Assembly (NCBI RefSeq): GCF_022807995.1 | Contig: NZ_CP094351.1 | Location: 5,317,501 to 5,381,500 of the forward strand | From: Pseudomonas orientalis | GTDB lineage: Bacteria > Pseudomonadota > Gammaproteobacteria > Pseudomonadales > Pseudomonadaceae | Length of the DNA stretch: 64,000 bases | Direction: 5' to 3' | Shown here: positions 37,377 to 46,804 of the stretch, piece by piece | How the letters are laid out: every line of letters starts with the position of its first letter | Numbering within the stretch: the first letter of the stretch is position 1 | Notes under the pieces: generated by a model | Database searches by the model: none | What the model was told of the DNA's origin: nothing | Seen by the model: only the letters and a program-made list of their open reading frames with translations | Position numbers and translations under genes: made by a program

Positions 37377-38555
37377 TTGCGCTCGACCGAAGTTGTGATC
37401 ATTGGCGCCGGCGCCGCAGGTTTGATGTGCGCACTGACCGCCGCCGGGCGCGGGCGCAAGGTGATGCTGATCGACCACGCGAACAAGGCCGGCAAAAAGA
37501 TCCTGATGTCCGGCGGTGGCCGCTGCAACTTCACCAATCTGTACACCGAGCCGGCCAACTTCCTCTCGCACAACGCGCACTTCTGCAAGTCGGCCCTGGC
37601 GCGCTATACCCAGTGGAATTTCATCGGGCTGGTGGCCAAGCACGGCGTGCCGTACCACGAAAAGAAACTCGGCCAGCTGTTCTGCGATAACAAGTCCAGC
37701 GACATCCTCGGCATGCTCCTCGATGAATGCATCCAGACCGGCGTGAGCCTGCATCTGGACACCTCCATCCAGGAAATCGCCAGGCTCGACAGCGGCTATC
37801 AGTTGCAGACCACCTTGGGTGAACTGCGCTGCGAATCGCTGGTAATCGCCACCGGCGGCTTGTCGATCCCCACGCTGGGCGCCACCGGCTTCGGTTACCA
37901 GGTGGCCAAGCAATTCGGCCACGAACTGCTGCCCACCCGCGCGGGTCTGGTGCCGTTTACCATCACCGACCAGCTCAAGGAGTTGTGCGGCGAGTTGTCC
38001 GGCACCTCGGTCGATTGCCTGGTCAGCTGCAACGGCCAGAGCTTTCGCGAGAACATCCTGTTTACCCACCGCGGCCTTAGCGGGCCGGCGATCCTGCAGA
38101 TTTCCTCCTACTGGGAATCCGGCGACACCGTGGAGATCAACCTGCTGCCCGACCACGACGCCCACACCTGGCTGCAACAGCAGCAGGCCGAACGCCCCAA
38201 CAGCGAGCTCAAAACCCTGCTGGGCGAGATCTTCACCAAGAAGATGGCCAACCTGCTGGCGGACACCTGGTTCGCGTCCAAGCCGATGAAGCAGTACACC
38301 CATGCCGAAATCGCCGAGATCGCCGAGAAGCTCGGCAACTGGCAACTGGTGCCGGCGGGCACCGAGGGTTATCGCACGGCCGAGGTGACCCTGGGCGGGG
38401 TGGATACGCGGGAAGTGTCGTCCAAGACCATGGAGTCGCTGAAAAGCCCCGGGTTGTACTTTATCGGCGAAGTACTGGACGTGACCGGTCACCTGGGCGG
38501 GTTCAACTTCCAGTGGGCCTGGGCTTCGGGCTACGCAGCCGCGCAATACGTCTGA
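37377..38555 (+). CDS. BaiN/HI0933-like FAD-dependent oxidoreductase
   Basis: 392 residues with the HI0933/YhiN fold: N-terminal FAD motif VVIIGAGAAGLMCALTAAGR, then KAGKKILMSGGGRCNFTN, and C-terminal LYFIGEVLDVTGHLGGFNFQ, all diagnostic. The reaction is unknown for most members. The start is taken as TTG 37377, which has GAGGA 9 bases upstream and gives the family's short N-terminus; upstream in-frame codons run through the REP doublet. Confidence 0.85.
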   Translation: MRSTEVVIIGAGAAGLMCALTAAGRGRKVMLIDHANKAGKKILMSGGGRCNFTNLYTEPANFLSHNAHFCKSALARYTQWNFIGLVAKHGVPYHEKKLGQLFCDNKSSDILGMLLDECIQTGVSLHLDTSIQEIARLDSGYQLQTTLGELRCESLVIATGGLSIPTLGATGFGYQVAKQFGHELLPTRAGLVPFTITDQLKELCGELSGTSVDCLVSCNGQSFRENILFTHRGLSGPAILQISSYWESGDTVEINLLPDHDAHTWLQQQQAERPNSELKTLLGEIFTKKMANLLADTWFASKPMKQYTHAEIAEIAEKLGNWQLVPAGTEGYRTAEVTLGGVDTREVSSKTMESLKSPGLYFIGEVLDVTGHLGGFNFQWAWASGYAAAQYV

Positions 38556-38571
38556 AGGATGTACTCGGTCA

Positions 38572-38602
38572 AATGTGGGAGGGGGCTTGCCCCCTCCCAC
38601 AT
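38572..38602. repeat. Single REP palindrome
   Basis: GTGGGAGGGGGCTTGCCCCC followed directly by TCCCAC: a spacer-less doublet, as at 16266. Confidence 0.88.
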
Positions 38603-38715
38603 TTTGTTTTGCAGGGTGTCAGGGAAATATTTGCACATCGATGTGCTCGCCACCCTTGCCGTGGCGTCCTTGATAGCTCAATTTAGCGACAACGTCCCGG
38701 AAGACTCCAGACTTC

Positions 38716-40899
38716 ATGTCATCGACCTCGTTCAAGCAGTCCCTGCGACGCCTGTGGGCACTGGATAAATTCAGCTACAGCATTCGGGTATTCATCGCCC
38801 TGACCGGCAGCATGGCGCTGTGCTGGTATCAGGATGAAATGACGTTGTTGATCCCGCTATTCCTGGGGATTATCGCCAGCGCCCTGGCCGAGACCGATGA
38901 CAGTTGGCAAGGCCGTCTCAATGCCCTGGCGGTGACGCTGGTGTGTTTCAGCATCGCCGCACTGTCGGTGGAACTGCTGTTTCCCTACCCCTGGATTTTC
39001 GCGGCCTCCCTGGCCCTGGCCACGTTCGGCCTGACCATGCTCGGCGCGCTCGGCGAACGCTATGGCGCGATTGCCTCGGCCACGTTGATCCTGTCGGTCT
39101 ATACCATGATCGGCGTGGACCAGCGCGGCGGTGCTGTCAGTGATTTCTGGCACGAGCCGCTGCTGCTGGTGGCGGGCGCGGCCTGGTACGGCGTGCTGTC
39201 GGTGCTGTGGCAGGCGCTGTTTTCCAACCAGCCGGTACAGCAGAGCCTGGCGCGGTTGTTCCGCGAGCTGGGGCGTTATCTCAAGCTCAAATCGTCATTG
39301 TTCGAGCCGATCCGCCAACTGGATGTGGAGGCACGCCGCCTGGAACTGGCCCAGCAGAATGGCCGGGTAGTCGCGGCGTTGAATGCGGCGAAGGAAATCA
39401 TCCTGCACCGCGTCGGTAATGGCCGGCCGGGCTCGAAGGTCAGCCGCTACCTGAAGCTGTACTTCCTGGCCCAGGACATCCACGAGCGCGCCAGCTCCTC
39501 CCACTACCCTTACAATGCACTGGCCGACGCGTTCTTTCACAGCGACGTGCTGTTCCGCTGCCAACGCCTGCTGCGCCAGCAAGGCAAGGCCTGCCAGGCG
39601 CTGGCCGAGTCGATCCAACTGCGCCAGCCGTTCATTTATGACGACAGTTTTGCCGAAGCCCTGGGCGATTTGAACGCTTCTCTGGAGCACCTGCGCATCC
39701 AGAGCAACCCGGCCTGGCGCGGCCTGCTGCGCTCGTTGCGCGCTCTGGCGGCGAACCTGTCCACCCTCGACCGCCTGCTCGGCGACGCGAGCAACCCCGA
39801 CGCCCTGGCCGACGCCACGGACAGCAACCTGCTGGACCGGGCCCCACGCAACCTCAAGGAAATGTGGACGCGCCTGCGCACCCAGCTCACGCCGACCTCG
39901 CTGCTGTTTCGCCATGCCTTGCGCCTGTCCCTGGCATTGACCGTCGGCTACGCCACCCTGCACGCCATCCATGCTTCCCAGGGTTACTGGATCATCCTTA
40001 CCACGCTGTTTGTTTGCCAACCGAACTACGGTGCGACGCGACGCAAGCTCGGCCAGCGGATCATCGGCACCGCCATCGGCCTGACCGTGGCCTGGGCGCT
40101 GTTCGACCTGTTCCCAAGCCCGGTGGTGCAGTCGATGTTCGCCATCGCCGCCGGCCTGGTGTTCTTTATCAACCGCACCACACGCTACACCCTGGCCACG
40201 GCGGCGATCACCCTGATGGTGCTGTTCTGCTTCAACCAGGTGGGCGATGGCTACGGACTGTTCCTGCCACGCCTGTTCGATACCTTGCTCGGCAGCCTGA
40301 TCGCAGGGCTGGCGGTGTTCCTGTTCCTGCCGGACTGGCAAGGCCGGCGCCTGAACAAAGTGCTGGCCAACACCCTGACCTGCAACAGCATTTACCTGCG
40401 CCAGATCATGCAGCAGTATGCGGCCGGCAAAAGCGACGACCTGGCTTACCGCCTGGCCCGCCGCAACGCGCACAACGCCGATGCGGCGCTATCCACCACC
40501 CTGGCGAATATGCTGATGGAGCCGGGGCACTTTCGTAAGGAGGCCGACGTAGGCTTTCGCTTCCTGGTGCTGTCGCACACCCTGCTCAGCTATTTGTCGG
40601 GCCTTGGTGCGCACCGCGACACCCAACTGCCGGCCGACGTGCGCGAGCAATTGATCGAAGGCGCGGGTAACAGCCTGGCGGCGAGCATCGATGAGATCGC
40701 CACGGGCCTGGCGAACAAACAGCCGATTGCGATCCAGAGTGATGCCGAGGAAGCACTGGCGGCGCAGCTTGAGCAGATGCCGGATGAGATCGATGAGGGG
40801 CAGCGGCTGGTGCAGACACAGTTGGCGCTGATTTGTCGGCAGTTGGGGCCGTTGCGTACGCTGGCCGCGCATCTGATCAAAGATACCCGCGCGGCTTAG
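38716..40899 (+). CDS. yccS: YccS-like inner-membrane protein (FUSC family)
   Basis: 727 residues. Two hydrophobic blocks of about six membrane segments each (residues ~20-160 and ~390-530) flank a cytoplasmic helical domain, as in YccS/YhfK and related FUSC proteins. The N-terminal block reads ALTGSMALCWYQDEMTLLIP and the second one starts FRHALRLSLALTVGYATL. Members are proposed efflux pumps for aromatic acids, but the substrate is unknown here. A REP doublet follows directly. Confidence 0.85.
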   Translation: MSSTSFKQSLRRLWALDKFSYSIRVFIALTGSMALCWYQDEMTLLIPLFLGIIASALAETDDSWQGRLNALAVTLVCFSIAALSVELLFPYPWIFAASLALATFGLTMLGALGERYGAIASATLILSVYTMIGVDQRGGAVSDFWHEPLLLVAGAAWYGVLSVLWQALFSNQPVQQSLARLFRELGRYLKLKSSLFEPIRQLDVEARRLELAQQNGRVVAALNAAKEIILHRVGNGRPGSKVSRYLKLYFLAQDIHERASSSHYPYNALADAFFHSDVLFRCQRLLRQQGKACQALAESIQLRQPFIYDDSFAEALGDLNASLEHLRIQSNPAWRGLLRSLRALAANLSTLDRLLGDASNPDALADATDSNLLDRAPRNLKEMWTRLRTQLTPTSLLFRHALRLSLALTVGYATLHAIHASQGYWIILTTLFVCQPNYGATRRKLGQRIIGTAIGLTVAWALFDLFPSPVVQSMFAIAAGLVFFINRTTRYTLATAAITLMVLFCFNQVGDGYGLFLPRLFDTLLGSLIAGLAVFLFLPDWQGRRLNKVLANTLTCNSIYLRQIMQQYAAGKSDDLAYRLARRNAHNADAALSTTLANMLMEPGHFRKEADVGFRFLVLSHTLLSYLSGLGAHRDTQLPADVREQLIEGAGNSLAASIDEIATGLANKQPIAIQSDAEEALAAQLEQMPDEIDEGQRLVQTQLALICRQLGPLRTLAAHLIKDTRAA

Positions 40900-40901
40900 G
40901 C

Positions 40902-41000
40902 CGCTATCGGGGGCAAGCCCCTCCCACACTGACTGTGTTCACAGATTCAGATGTGTGAATACAGTCAAATGTGGGAGGGGGCTCGCCCCCGATGAGGCCC
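40902..41000. repeat. REP doublet (reverse arrangement)
   Basis: Face-to-face pair with a longer spacer containing TGTGTTCACAG and GTGTGAATACAG. The right copy has a T-to-C change (GGCTCGCCCCC). Confidence 0.9.
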
Positions 41001-41009
41001 GTACAGGCG

Positions 41010-41747
41010 CTACATCCCATGGGCCTTCATCAACTTCGCATAGCTGCCATCCGCCTTCATCCTGGCGATCTCCCGATCAAAACCGGCCACGATCTGCGCA
41101 TGCTCGGGGTTCTTCAGGCTGACAAGAATATGCAGGCTGTTCTCGCTCAGCGGCTCGCCCACGAACTCCACGGCACTGCGCACCCTGGGCGATTCGCGCG
41201 CCAGGTAGTAACGCGCCACAAACTCATCTTCGAGGGTCAGGCGCACACGTTTTGCCGCCAGCATCCGCACGGCCATGGCAAAATTATGCACCGGCACTTT
41301 CTGTAACAGCACATCCTGGTCGAACGCCGCCGAATAGGCATAACCGCGCACGACGGCGATGCTTTCGCCGTGCAACTGCTGCAGATCCTGATAATCGATA
41401 GGGTCGTCGCGGCGCTTGATAAAGCGCACACGATTGACCAGATACTGCGCGGAAAACTCACCCAACTGCGTACGGGCATCGTCGTACCAGGCGTTGATCA
41501 GCACGTCGTAGCGCCCATCGCCTACACCCTTGAGCGCACGCGCCCAGGGCACCTGTTCAAAATCACTGGCATACCCGGCCCGAGCCAGCGCGGTGCTGAC
41601 AATATCCGTAGCCAGCCCGCCGTTGATCAGGCTGACATCGGTGAACGGAGGCCAACCGTCCGCCACCAGGCGCAAACGCTGCGCCAATACCGGTTGAGCC
41701 AGCAGCAATACTGCAATCAAAGCAACGGCACGAGACAATCGCGGCAT
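41010..41747 (-). CDS. Periplasmic solute-binding protein (amino-acid type)
   Basis: 245 residues, signal peptide (LIAVLLLAQPVLAQ) and the SBP family 3 fold: LVADGWPPFTDVSLINGGLA near the start, then ARALKGVGDGRYDVLINAWY. No permease or ATPase gene is adjacent, so it is an orphan binding protein, a common situation for this family in Pseudomonas. The start at 41747 has AGGA 8 bases upstream. Confidence 0.8.
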   Translation of the reverse strand: MPRLSRAVALIAVLLLAQPVLAQRLRLVADGWPPFTDVSLINGGLATDIVSTALARAGYASDFEQVPWARALKGVGDGRYDVLINAWYDDARTQLGEFSAQYLVNRVRFIKRRDDPIDYQDLQQLHGESIAVVRGYAYSAAFDQDVLLQKVPVHNFAMAVRMLAAKRVRLTLEDEFVARYYLARESPRVRSAVEFVGEPLSENSLHILVSLKNPEHAQIVAGFDREIARMKADGSYAKLMKAHGM

Positions 41748-41945
41748 GCTTAAAATCCTTGGCGGCAGGCGATGGCCTGATAACAGTAGCTCATCAATGA
41801 GCCTGCATTGGTTATTACACAAAGAAGTCAGCCTTGCATGCACCGAATGATGGCAAATTGACGCCATTCACAAAATGGCCGGTTTTAGACAGCAGCGCCC
41901 GCCGCGCTTACTATCTCTGCCAAGCCTTGAATAAGAGCACGCATC

Positions 41946-42398
41946 ATGACGGTTGATTGGGTCTGCAAACATCACGACGATCTGGGCAAGGAACAGCTGT
42001 ACGCCATCCTGCGCCTGCGCGGCGAAGTGTTCGTCGTTGAGCAACAGTGTGTTTATCAGGACATTGATGGGCAGGACCTGTCCGGTGATACCCACCACCT
42101 GATGGCCTGGAAAGACGATGAGCTGGTGGCCTATCTGCGGCTGCTGGACCCGGAGCCACAGGGCGGCGACGTGGTGATCGGCCGGGTGATCGTGGCGCCG
42201 TCGGCGCGGGGCAGCGGGCTGGGGCATTTGATGATGATCGAGGCACTTGAGCAGGTTGAAAAAGTGTGGCCGGACACGCCGATATTTTTGTCGGCCCAGG
42301 CGCATTTGCAGGGGTATTACGGGCGGTATGGGTTTGTGGCGGCGGGTGAGGAGTACCTCGAGGACGGTATTCCACATATTGGTATGCGGCGGGTTTGA
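41946..42398 (+). CDS. ElaA-like GNAT acetyltransferase
   Basis: 150 residues, GNAT fold close to E. coli ElaA: LRGEVFVVEQQCVYQDIDG, then the acetyl-CoA-binding region VIVAPSARGSGLGHLMM and AQAHLQGYYGRYGFV. The acceptor is unknown. Single gene, divergent from the solute-binding gene, followed by a REP doublet. Confidence 0.87.
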   Translation: MTVDWVCKHHDDLGKEQLYAILRLRGEVFVVEQQCVYQDIDGQDLSGDTHHLMAWKDDELVAYLRLLDPEPQGGDVVIGRVIVAPSARGSGLGHLMMIEALEQVEKVWPDTPIFLSAQAHLQGYYGRYGFVAAGEEYLEDGIPHIGMRRV

Positions 42399-42402
42399 AG
42401 GC

Positions 42403-42482
42403 CTCATCGGGGGCAAGCCCCCTCCCACACTTGGGATTTGTGAACACAGTCAAAATGTGGGAGGGGGCTTGCCCCCGATGGC
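42403..42482. repeat. REP doublet (reverse arrangement)
   Basis: Face-to-face pair with spacer ACTTGGGATTTGTGAACACA, clearly related to the two doublets that flank betA. Confidence 0.9.
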
Positions 42483-42504
42483 GTCAGCCCAGACGCCACA
42501 TCAC

Positions 42505-42801
42505 TCAGGGATAACCCAACACCTGCTTGACCGACGCAAGATTCCTTTCGATCCACCCCCGATCAATCGCCCCCCACTCACGAATCCGATAACCCCCGGC
42601 GTGATTGCGCGCCCCTTCTTCCTGCTCGAACTCACACACAATATCCAGGTCGGCCAACGCCGCAATCGTGTCCTGCGCCGTGCGCCGAGGCATACCAGTC
42701 ACTTCAGTCAGCGCCGGGACGTTGCTGGCCAGCCCGCTGTCGATCAGATACGCGACATACAGGCGACGGTAGAAACTGCTCTTGGTTTTGCTCACATCCA
42801 T
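42505..42801 (-). CDS. Small winged-helix protein
   Basis: 98 residues with a helix-turn-helix/winged-helix pattern (DSGLASNVPALTEVTGMPRRTAQDTIAALADLDIV, residues ~22-57). No signal or membrane segment. The start is ATG 42801; a TTG at 42807 would overlap the stop of the upstream YgjP-like gene. The pair is therefore tightly linked. Target and function are unknown. Confidence 0.78.
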   Translation of the reverse strand: MDVSKTKSSFYRRLYVAYLIDSGLASNVPALTEVTGMPRRTAQDTIAALADLDIVCEFEQEEGARNHAGGYRIREWGAIDRGWIERNLASVKQVLGYP

Positions 42802-42803
42802 GG

Positions 42804-43319
42804 TCAATCGCCTTGTGATTGGGGCTTGCTCTGCAAATCGCGCCAGGTGAGGTACACCCGCAGGTCGAATTCCACCTGATGGTAGCCCGGCATCATGTGT
42901 TCACAGAGTTTATAGAACGCCTTGTTGTGGTCCGATTCCTTGAAGTGCGCCAATTCGTGAACCACGATCATGCGCAGAAACTCCGAGGCCGCTTCCTTGA
43001 ACAGCGAGGCGATGCGGATCTCTTTCTTGGACTTGAGATTACCGCCCTGCACCCGGGAAATCGTGGTGTGCAGACCCAGCGCGCGGTGGGTCAGGTCCAG
43101 GCGGTTATCGAACAGCACCTTGTCGATCGACGGTGCATTGCGCAGGTGTTCCTGCTTCAAGGCCAGGGCGTAGCTGTACAGGGCCTTGTCGCTCTGCACG
43201 GCGTGGCGCTCGGGGTAACGCTGTTCCAGATAGGCGCCCAACTGGTCCCTGGCGATCAACTGGCGCACTTGTTCCTGAAGGGCGGCAGGATAGGCCTGAA
43301 GGTATTTCAATGCGGTCAT
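42804..43319 (-). CDS. YgjP-like M48-type metallopeptidase
   Basis: 171 residues. The zinc motif is HELAHFKESDHNKAFY (residues ~119-134), characteristic of the YgjP/DUF45 group. No membrane segments, unlike HtpX. It is adjacent to and upstream of the winged-helix gene on the minus strand. The physiological substrate is unknown. Confidence 0.85.
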   Translation of the reverse strand: MTALKYLQAYPAALQEQVRQLIARDQLGAYLEQRYPERHAVQSDKALYSYALALKQEHLRNAPSIDKVLFDNRLDLTHRALGLHTTISRVQGGNLKSKKEIRIASLFKEAASEFLRMIVVHELAHFKESDHNKAFYKLCEHMMPGYHQVEFDLRVYLTWRDLQSKPQSQGD

Positions 43320-43361
43320 GGAAGCTGCAATGTGGTTCGGACGGGCGCCAGTGTAGCGAAT

Positions 43362-45467
43362 TCACAGCGCGTGAGGGGGTGACCAACCGACAACGTCCTC
43401 GGCCATCAGCGGTGCCGCCGCCCAGCTGCCCTGGATGAACGAACAACCGTTGGCCTTGAGCCACTGCGCCTGTTCGAGGGTTTCCACACCCTCGGCGATC
43501 ACCAGCACGTCAAAGTGCCCGCACAGCTCGATGATGCTGCGCGCCATTGCGGCATCTCGCGCGGAGCCCGGCAAACGGGCCACCAACTGCTTGTCCAGCT
43601 TGAGGGTGTCGAACGCCAGGTCGCGCAGATGGGCCAGGGAACAGCGACCCGCGCCAAAGTCATCCAGGGCGATGCGCACGCCAAGCTCACGCAACAGCTT
43701 GAGCTGCCTGGTCGACTCCTCGAGATTGCTCATCAGGCAGTCTTCACTGATTTCCACTTCCAGTTGCCGCCCCTGTAAACCGTGTCGTTCCAGGACCTGC
43801 CGCAGTTGGCTGACCAGATTAGGCGTATTGAACTGGCTGCTGCTCAGGCTCACGCTCAATACCAGCTCGTCATCGAAAGACGCCTGCCAGACCTGGCGCT
43901 GGGCAGCGACCTGCTGGTAAATCCAGCTGCTCAACTGGCTGATCAGCCGCGCTTCCTCCAGCAGCGGCAAAAACAATCCCGGCGGCACGTCACCGACACT
44001 CGGGTGCTGCCAGCGCAGCAGTGCCTCGACACCCCGCAAGCGCCCATCCGCCAGCGACACCTGAGGCTGGTACACCAGGGTGAAATCCTTGTTTTGAATC
44101 GCGGTGCGCACACTGTCTTCGAGCATCAGGCGTGAGCGGGCGCGGCCGTTCATTTCCTGATCGTAATAGCGATATTGCTGACGGCCGGCGCGCTTGGCTT
44201 CGTACATCGCGATGTCCGCCGCACGCAACAGGCCGCTCAGGTCCGAGCCACAGTCCGGGAAGGTTGCGATACCGATACTCGCTCCCAGCATCACCTCCAA
44301 CCCGTCGACTTGCTGGCAAACCGACACGCGCTCGATCAGTTTTTCCGCAATCTTCGCCGCCTGCTCCGGGAATTCCAGCTCAAGCAAAGCCGTGAACTCA
44401 TCCCCGCCCATGCGTCCAAGGATGTCGTAGGAGCGCAAACACGCCTGCATCTGCTCGGACACCCAGCGCAGCACCCGATCACCGGCGTCGTGACCCAGGG
44501 TGTCATTGACTCGCTTGAAGCCGTCCAGGTCCAGGTACAGCAACACCAGCGACTGCTCGTTGCGCTCACTGCGCGACAACATGCTCTCCACCGCCTGGTG
44601 AAAGCCTCGACGATTGAGCAGCCCGGTCAAAGGGTCAGTCACCGCCTGGAACTCCAACTGCTGGTGCAGGTGGCGCACCTCGGACATGTCCAGCACCGTC
44701 ACCACCATCGCCTTCTGCTCGGCGGGCAAGGGCGCGCTGGACAACGCCACCGGCACTTGTTGACCGCGACTGGTGCGCAAGATGGCGTCGTGCAAGCGCC
44801 ACGTTTCGCCCTTGCAATAAGCCTCGTACATCGGGAACCCCAACCAGGCCGGCACATGGGGTTTTTGCAGGAAACTGAGGAAACTCTCGCCCTGCAATTC
44901 GGCCATCGTGGCATTGAGCAGCCTGGAGATAGCCGGGTTGGCGTACTGGATCACACTGCCCTCGCCCACCACCAGAATCCCTTCGGCGGCGTTGTCCAAT
45001 ACCGAGGCATTGAAGGCGCGGGCGGCCTCCAGATCATGGCTCAAGCGTTGCAGGGCACGGCGATTACGCTGATGGTCCAGCAGCGCCTGCACCTTGGGCT
45101 TGAGAATATGCGGGTCGAAGGGCTTGAACAGGTAGTCGATGGCACCACTGGCATAGCCCTGCAGCACCGCATCGGGCGACTGGGCATCGGCCGTCAGAAA
45201 GATGATCGGCGTCATGCTCGTGCGCTGGCTGCCGCGCATCAGGCGTGCCACCTCGAAGCCATCCATACCCGGCATGCGCACGTCCAGCAACACCAGATCG
45301 ACGTCATGTGCCAGCAGCAACTCCAAGGCTTGCAAACCGGAAGTCGCGGTAATCACTCGCCAGTCTTCGCGTTGCAACACGGCACGCATGCTGACGAGAT
45401 TTTCCGGGTAGTCATCGACCACCAGAAGAACTGAATGACCGTCGCCGAGGTTTGGAGCGCAATCCAT
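43362..45467 (-). CDS. Response regulator-PAS-GGDEF-EAL cyclic-di-GMP protein
   Basis: 701 residues. Receiver domain (~12-130) with D18/D19, phospho-acceptor D62, T92 and K115. PAS domain (~150-265). GGDEF domain (~275-435) with intact GGDEF at 354-358 and an inhibitory I-site RSYD at 345-348. EAL domain (~450-690) with EAL at 481, DDFG at 602, K623 and E659, but Ser540 where active phosphodiesterases have the metal-binding Asn (VSLS instead of VNLS). So it should make cyclic di-GMP with product inhibition, while its hydrolysis may be weak; this is inference. No partner kinase gene is adjacent. Confidence 0.92.
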   Translation of the reverse strand: MDCAPNLGDGHSVLLVVDDYPENLVSMRAVLQREDWRVITATSGLQALELLLAHDVDLVLLDVRMPGMDGFEVARLMRGSQRTSMTPIIFLTADAQSPDAVLQGYASGAIDYLFKPFDPHILKPKVQALLDHQRNRRALQRLSHDLEAARAFNASVLDNAAEGILVVGEGSVIQYANPAISRLLNATMAELQGESFLSFLQKPHVPAWLGFPMYEAYCKGETWRLHDAILRTSRGQQVPVALSSAPLPAEQKAMVVTVLDMSEVRHLHQQLEFQAVTDPLTGLLNRRGFHQAVESMLSRSERNEQSLVLLYLDLDGFKRVNDTLGHDAGDRVLRWVSEQMQACLRSYDILGRMGGDEFTALLELEFPEQAAKIAEKLIERVSVCQQVDGLEVMLGASIGIATFPDCGSDLSGLLRAADIAMYEAKRAGRQQYRYYDQEMNGRARSRLMLEDSVRTAIQNKDFTLVYQPQVSLADGRLRGVEALLRWQHPSVGDVPPGLFLPLLEEARLISQLSSWIYQQVAAQRQVWQASFDDELVLSVSLSSSQFNTPNLVSQLRQVLERHGLQGRQLEVEISEDCLMSNLEESTRQLKLLRELGVRIALDDFGAGRCSLAHLRDLAFDTLKLDKQLVARLPGSARDAAMARSIIELCGHFDVLVIAEGVETLEQAQWLKANGCSFIQGSWAAAPLMAEDVVGWSPPHAL

Positions 45468-45694
45468 GCTACGTCTCTTCCTTAAGGAACTGCACCGGTC
45501 ACTTCGGGTACTTAAAACCGGACAAATAATGAGGCCTCACTCTAGCCCCGGTTATAAAAAAGCAGAAGTCACCTCGATGCCATCATCGCGCCAAAGTACG
45601 GGAAGCCGACTAACGGTAAGGCCCTGCAGCCCGCGTACCGTGGGCAACATGGCTTTTTGGCATTCCTCTGACGCCAATAAATTGCCAGCCAATG

Positions 45695-45724
45695 TTTAAC
45701 AAGTTGGTTAACACCACCTATAAA
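45695..45724 (+). promoter_or_regulatory. Possible promoter before the alginate lyase gene
   Basis: TTTAAC-N18-TATAAA about 57 bp before the ATG. The -10 is good, the -35 weak. The remainder of the gene-free stretch 45468-45780 shows nothing recognisable. Confidence 0.35.
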
Positions 45725-45780
45725 GAACCTGTGCAGCCCTCGGGCTAAAGCGTTCACCCCTCGTCAAAAAGGCCAACACC

Positions 45781-46446
45781 ATGATCGACCTTTCCACCTG
45801 GAACCTGAGCATTCCGGTCGGCTCCCCGCCTACGACCATCGAAACTCCGAAGCTGCTCAGCGGCTTCAATGACCAGTATTTCCAGGCCGAAGGCAGCGAT
45901 GTGCAATTCTGGACCCCTGTCACCGGCACCCGCACCGAAAACGCCATCTACCCACGCAGCGAACTGCGCGAAACCTATGCCGACGGACGCCTGCGCAACT
46001 GGACCTACCCCGAGGCCGACAATTTCCTGCGCGCCACGCTCACCGTCAACCAGGTGCCGTCCAGCGGCAAGATCGTGATCGGCCAGATCCATGCCTATGA
46101 CAGCCAGAAACCGCTGATCAAGCTGGAGTACCAATTCAAGGAAAAAACCCAGACCGGCAACATCGTCGCCAAGGTCCGCATGCGCCCGGATGAATCCGAA
46201 AGCCGCGTGATCCTCGTCGCCTCCAATGTACCGCTGGAAAAGACCTTCACCTATGTGATCAACCTCAACAAAGCCGGGCTGCTCAGCGTGTATGCCGCCG
46301 ACAGCGAGTGGAATGAACGGATTGGCGCGGCCTGGGGCGACAAGCCGCTGTACTTCAAGGCGGGGGTGTATGTGCAGGACAACAGTGGGGATAGCAAGGA
46401 AGGCGCGCGGGTGACGTTTGCGAAGTTGGATATTGATCACGAATAG
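45781..46446 (+). CDS. PL7-family alginate lyase, no signal peptide
   Basis: 221 residues, a single polysaccharide-lyase-7 jelly-roll domain. The three family motifs are present in order: YPRSELRE (residue ~58), VIGQIHAYD (~99) and YFKAGVYVQ (~195), with the catalytic Gln/His and Tyr/Arg. There is no N-terminal signal peptide, so it may act in the cytoplasm or leave by another route. It is not in an alginate operon; a REP doublet follows. Confidence 0.9.
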   Translation: MIDLSTWNLSIPVGSPPTTIETPKLLSGFNDQYFQAEGSDVQFWTPVTGTRTENAIYPRSELRETYADGRLRNWTYPEADNFLRATLTVNQVPSSGKIVIGQIHAYDSQKPLIKLEYQFKEKTQTGNIVAKVRMRPDESESRVILVASNVPLEKTFTYVINLNKAGLLSVYAADSEWNERIGAAWGDKPLYFKAGVYVQDNSGDSKEGARVTFAKLDIDHE

Positions 46447-46526
46447 ACGGACCGGCCTACCTTGAGTAGGCAAGGTCCGATAAACCCAGGGACCGTTCCC
46501 AAGCCTTGAACCCACCACGGTCAACC

Positions 46527-46616
46527 TGTGGGAGGGGGCTTGCCCCCGATGGCGGCGGGCCAGCCGCCAACGGTGTTTGCTGATACACCGCAATCGGGGG
46601 CAAGCCCCCTCCCACA
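46527..46616. repeat. REP doublet
   Basis: Inverted pair of the main family with a 45-bp spacer, between the alginate lyase gene and the structured leader. Confidence 0.92.
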
Positions 46617-46662
46617 GTTGTCCTGCCTGGCCTGAGAGGCTGGTGTTCGTCCTACAGCACCG

Positions 46663-46691
46663 TTGCGACAAGCCAAATCGCCGCTTATAGT
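46663..46691 (+). promoter_or_regulatory. Sigma-70 promoter of the structured leader
   Basis: TTGCGA (46663-46668), 17-bp spacer, TATAGT (46686-46691). Predicted start near 46698, about 244 nt before the 97-aa gene. Confidence 0.65.
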
Positions 46692-46770
46692 TCGCTCCGT
46701 CGCTGGCATTGATCGGCGATAGGGTTTCGCAGCCCTAAAGATACGTGTGTAACCAAGCATCATGAATACA

Positions 46771-46804
46771 ACGATGAGCGCTTCGGCGCCCGTCGTCTGT
46801 TTTT
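46771..46804 (+). terminator. Intrinsic terminator inside the leader
   Basis: ACGATGAGCGC pairs with GCGCCCGTCGT over a TTCG tetraloop (46771-46796; one wobble, one mismatch), followed by CTG and TTTTT ending at 46804. It would release a ~107-nt RNA before the gene, i.e. an attenuator or a small RNA end. Confidence 0.6.
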
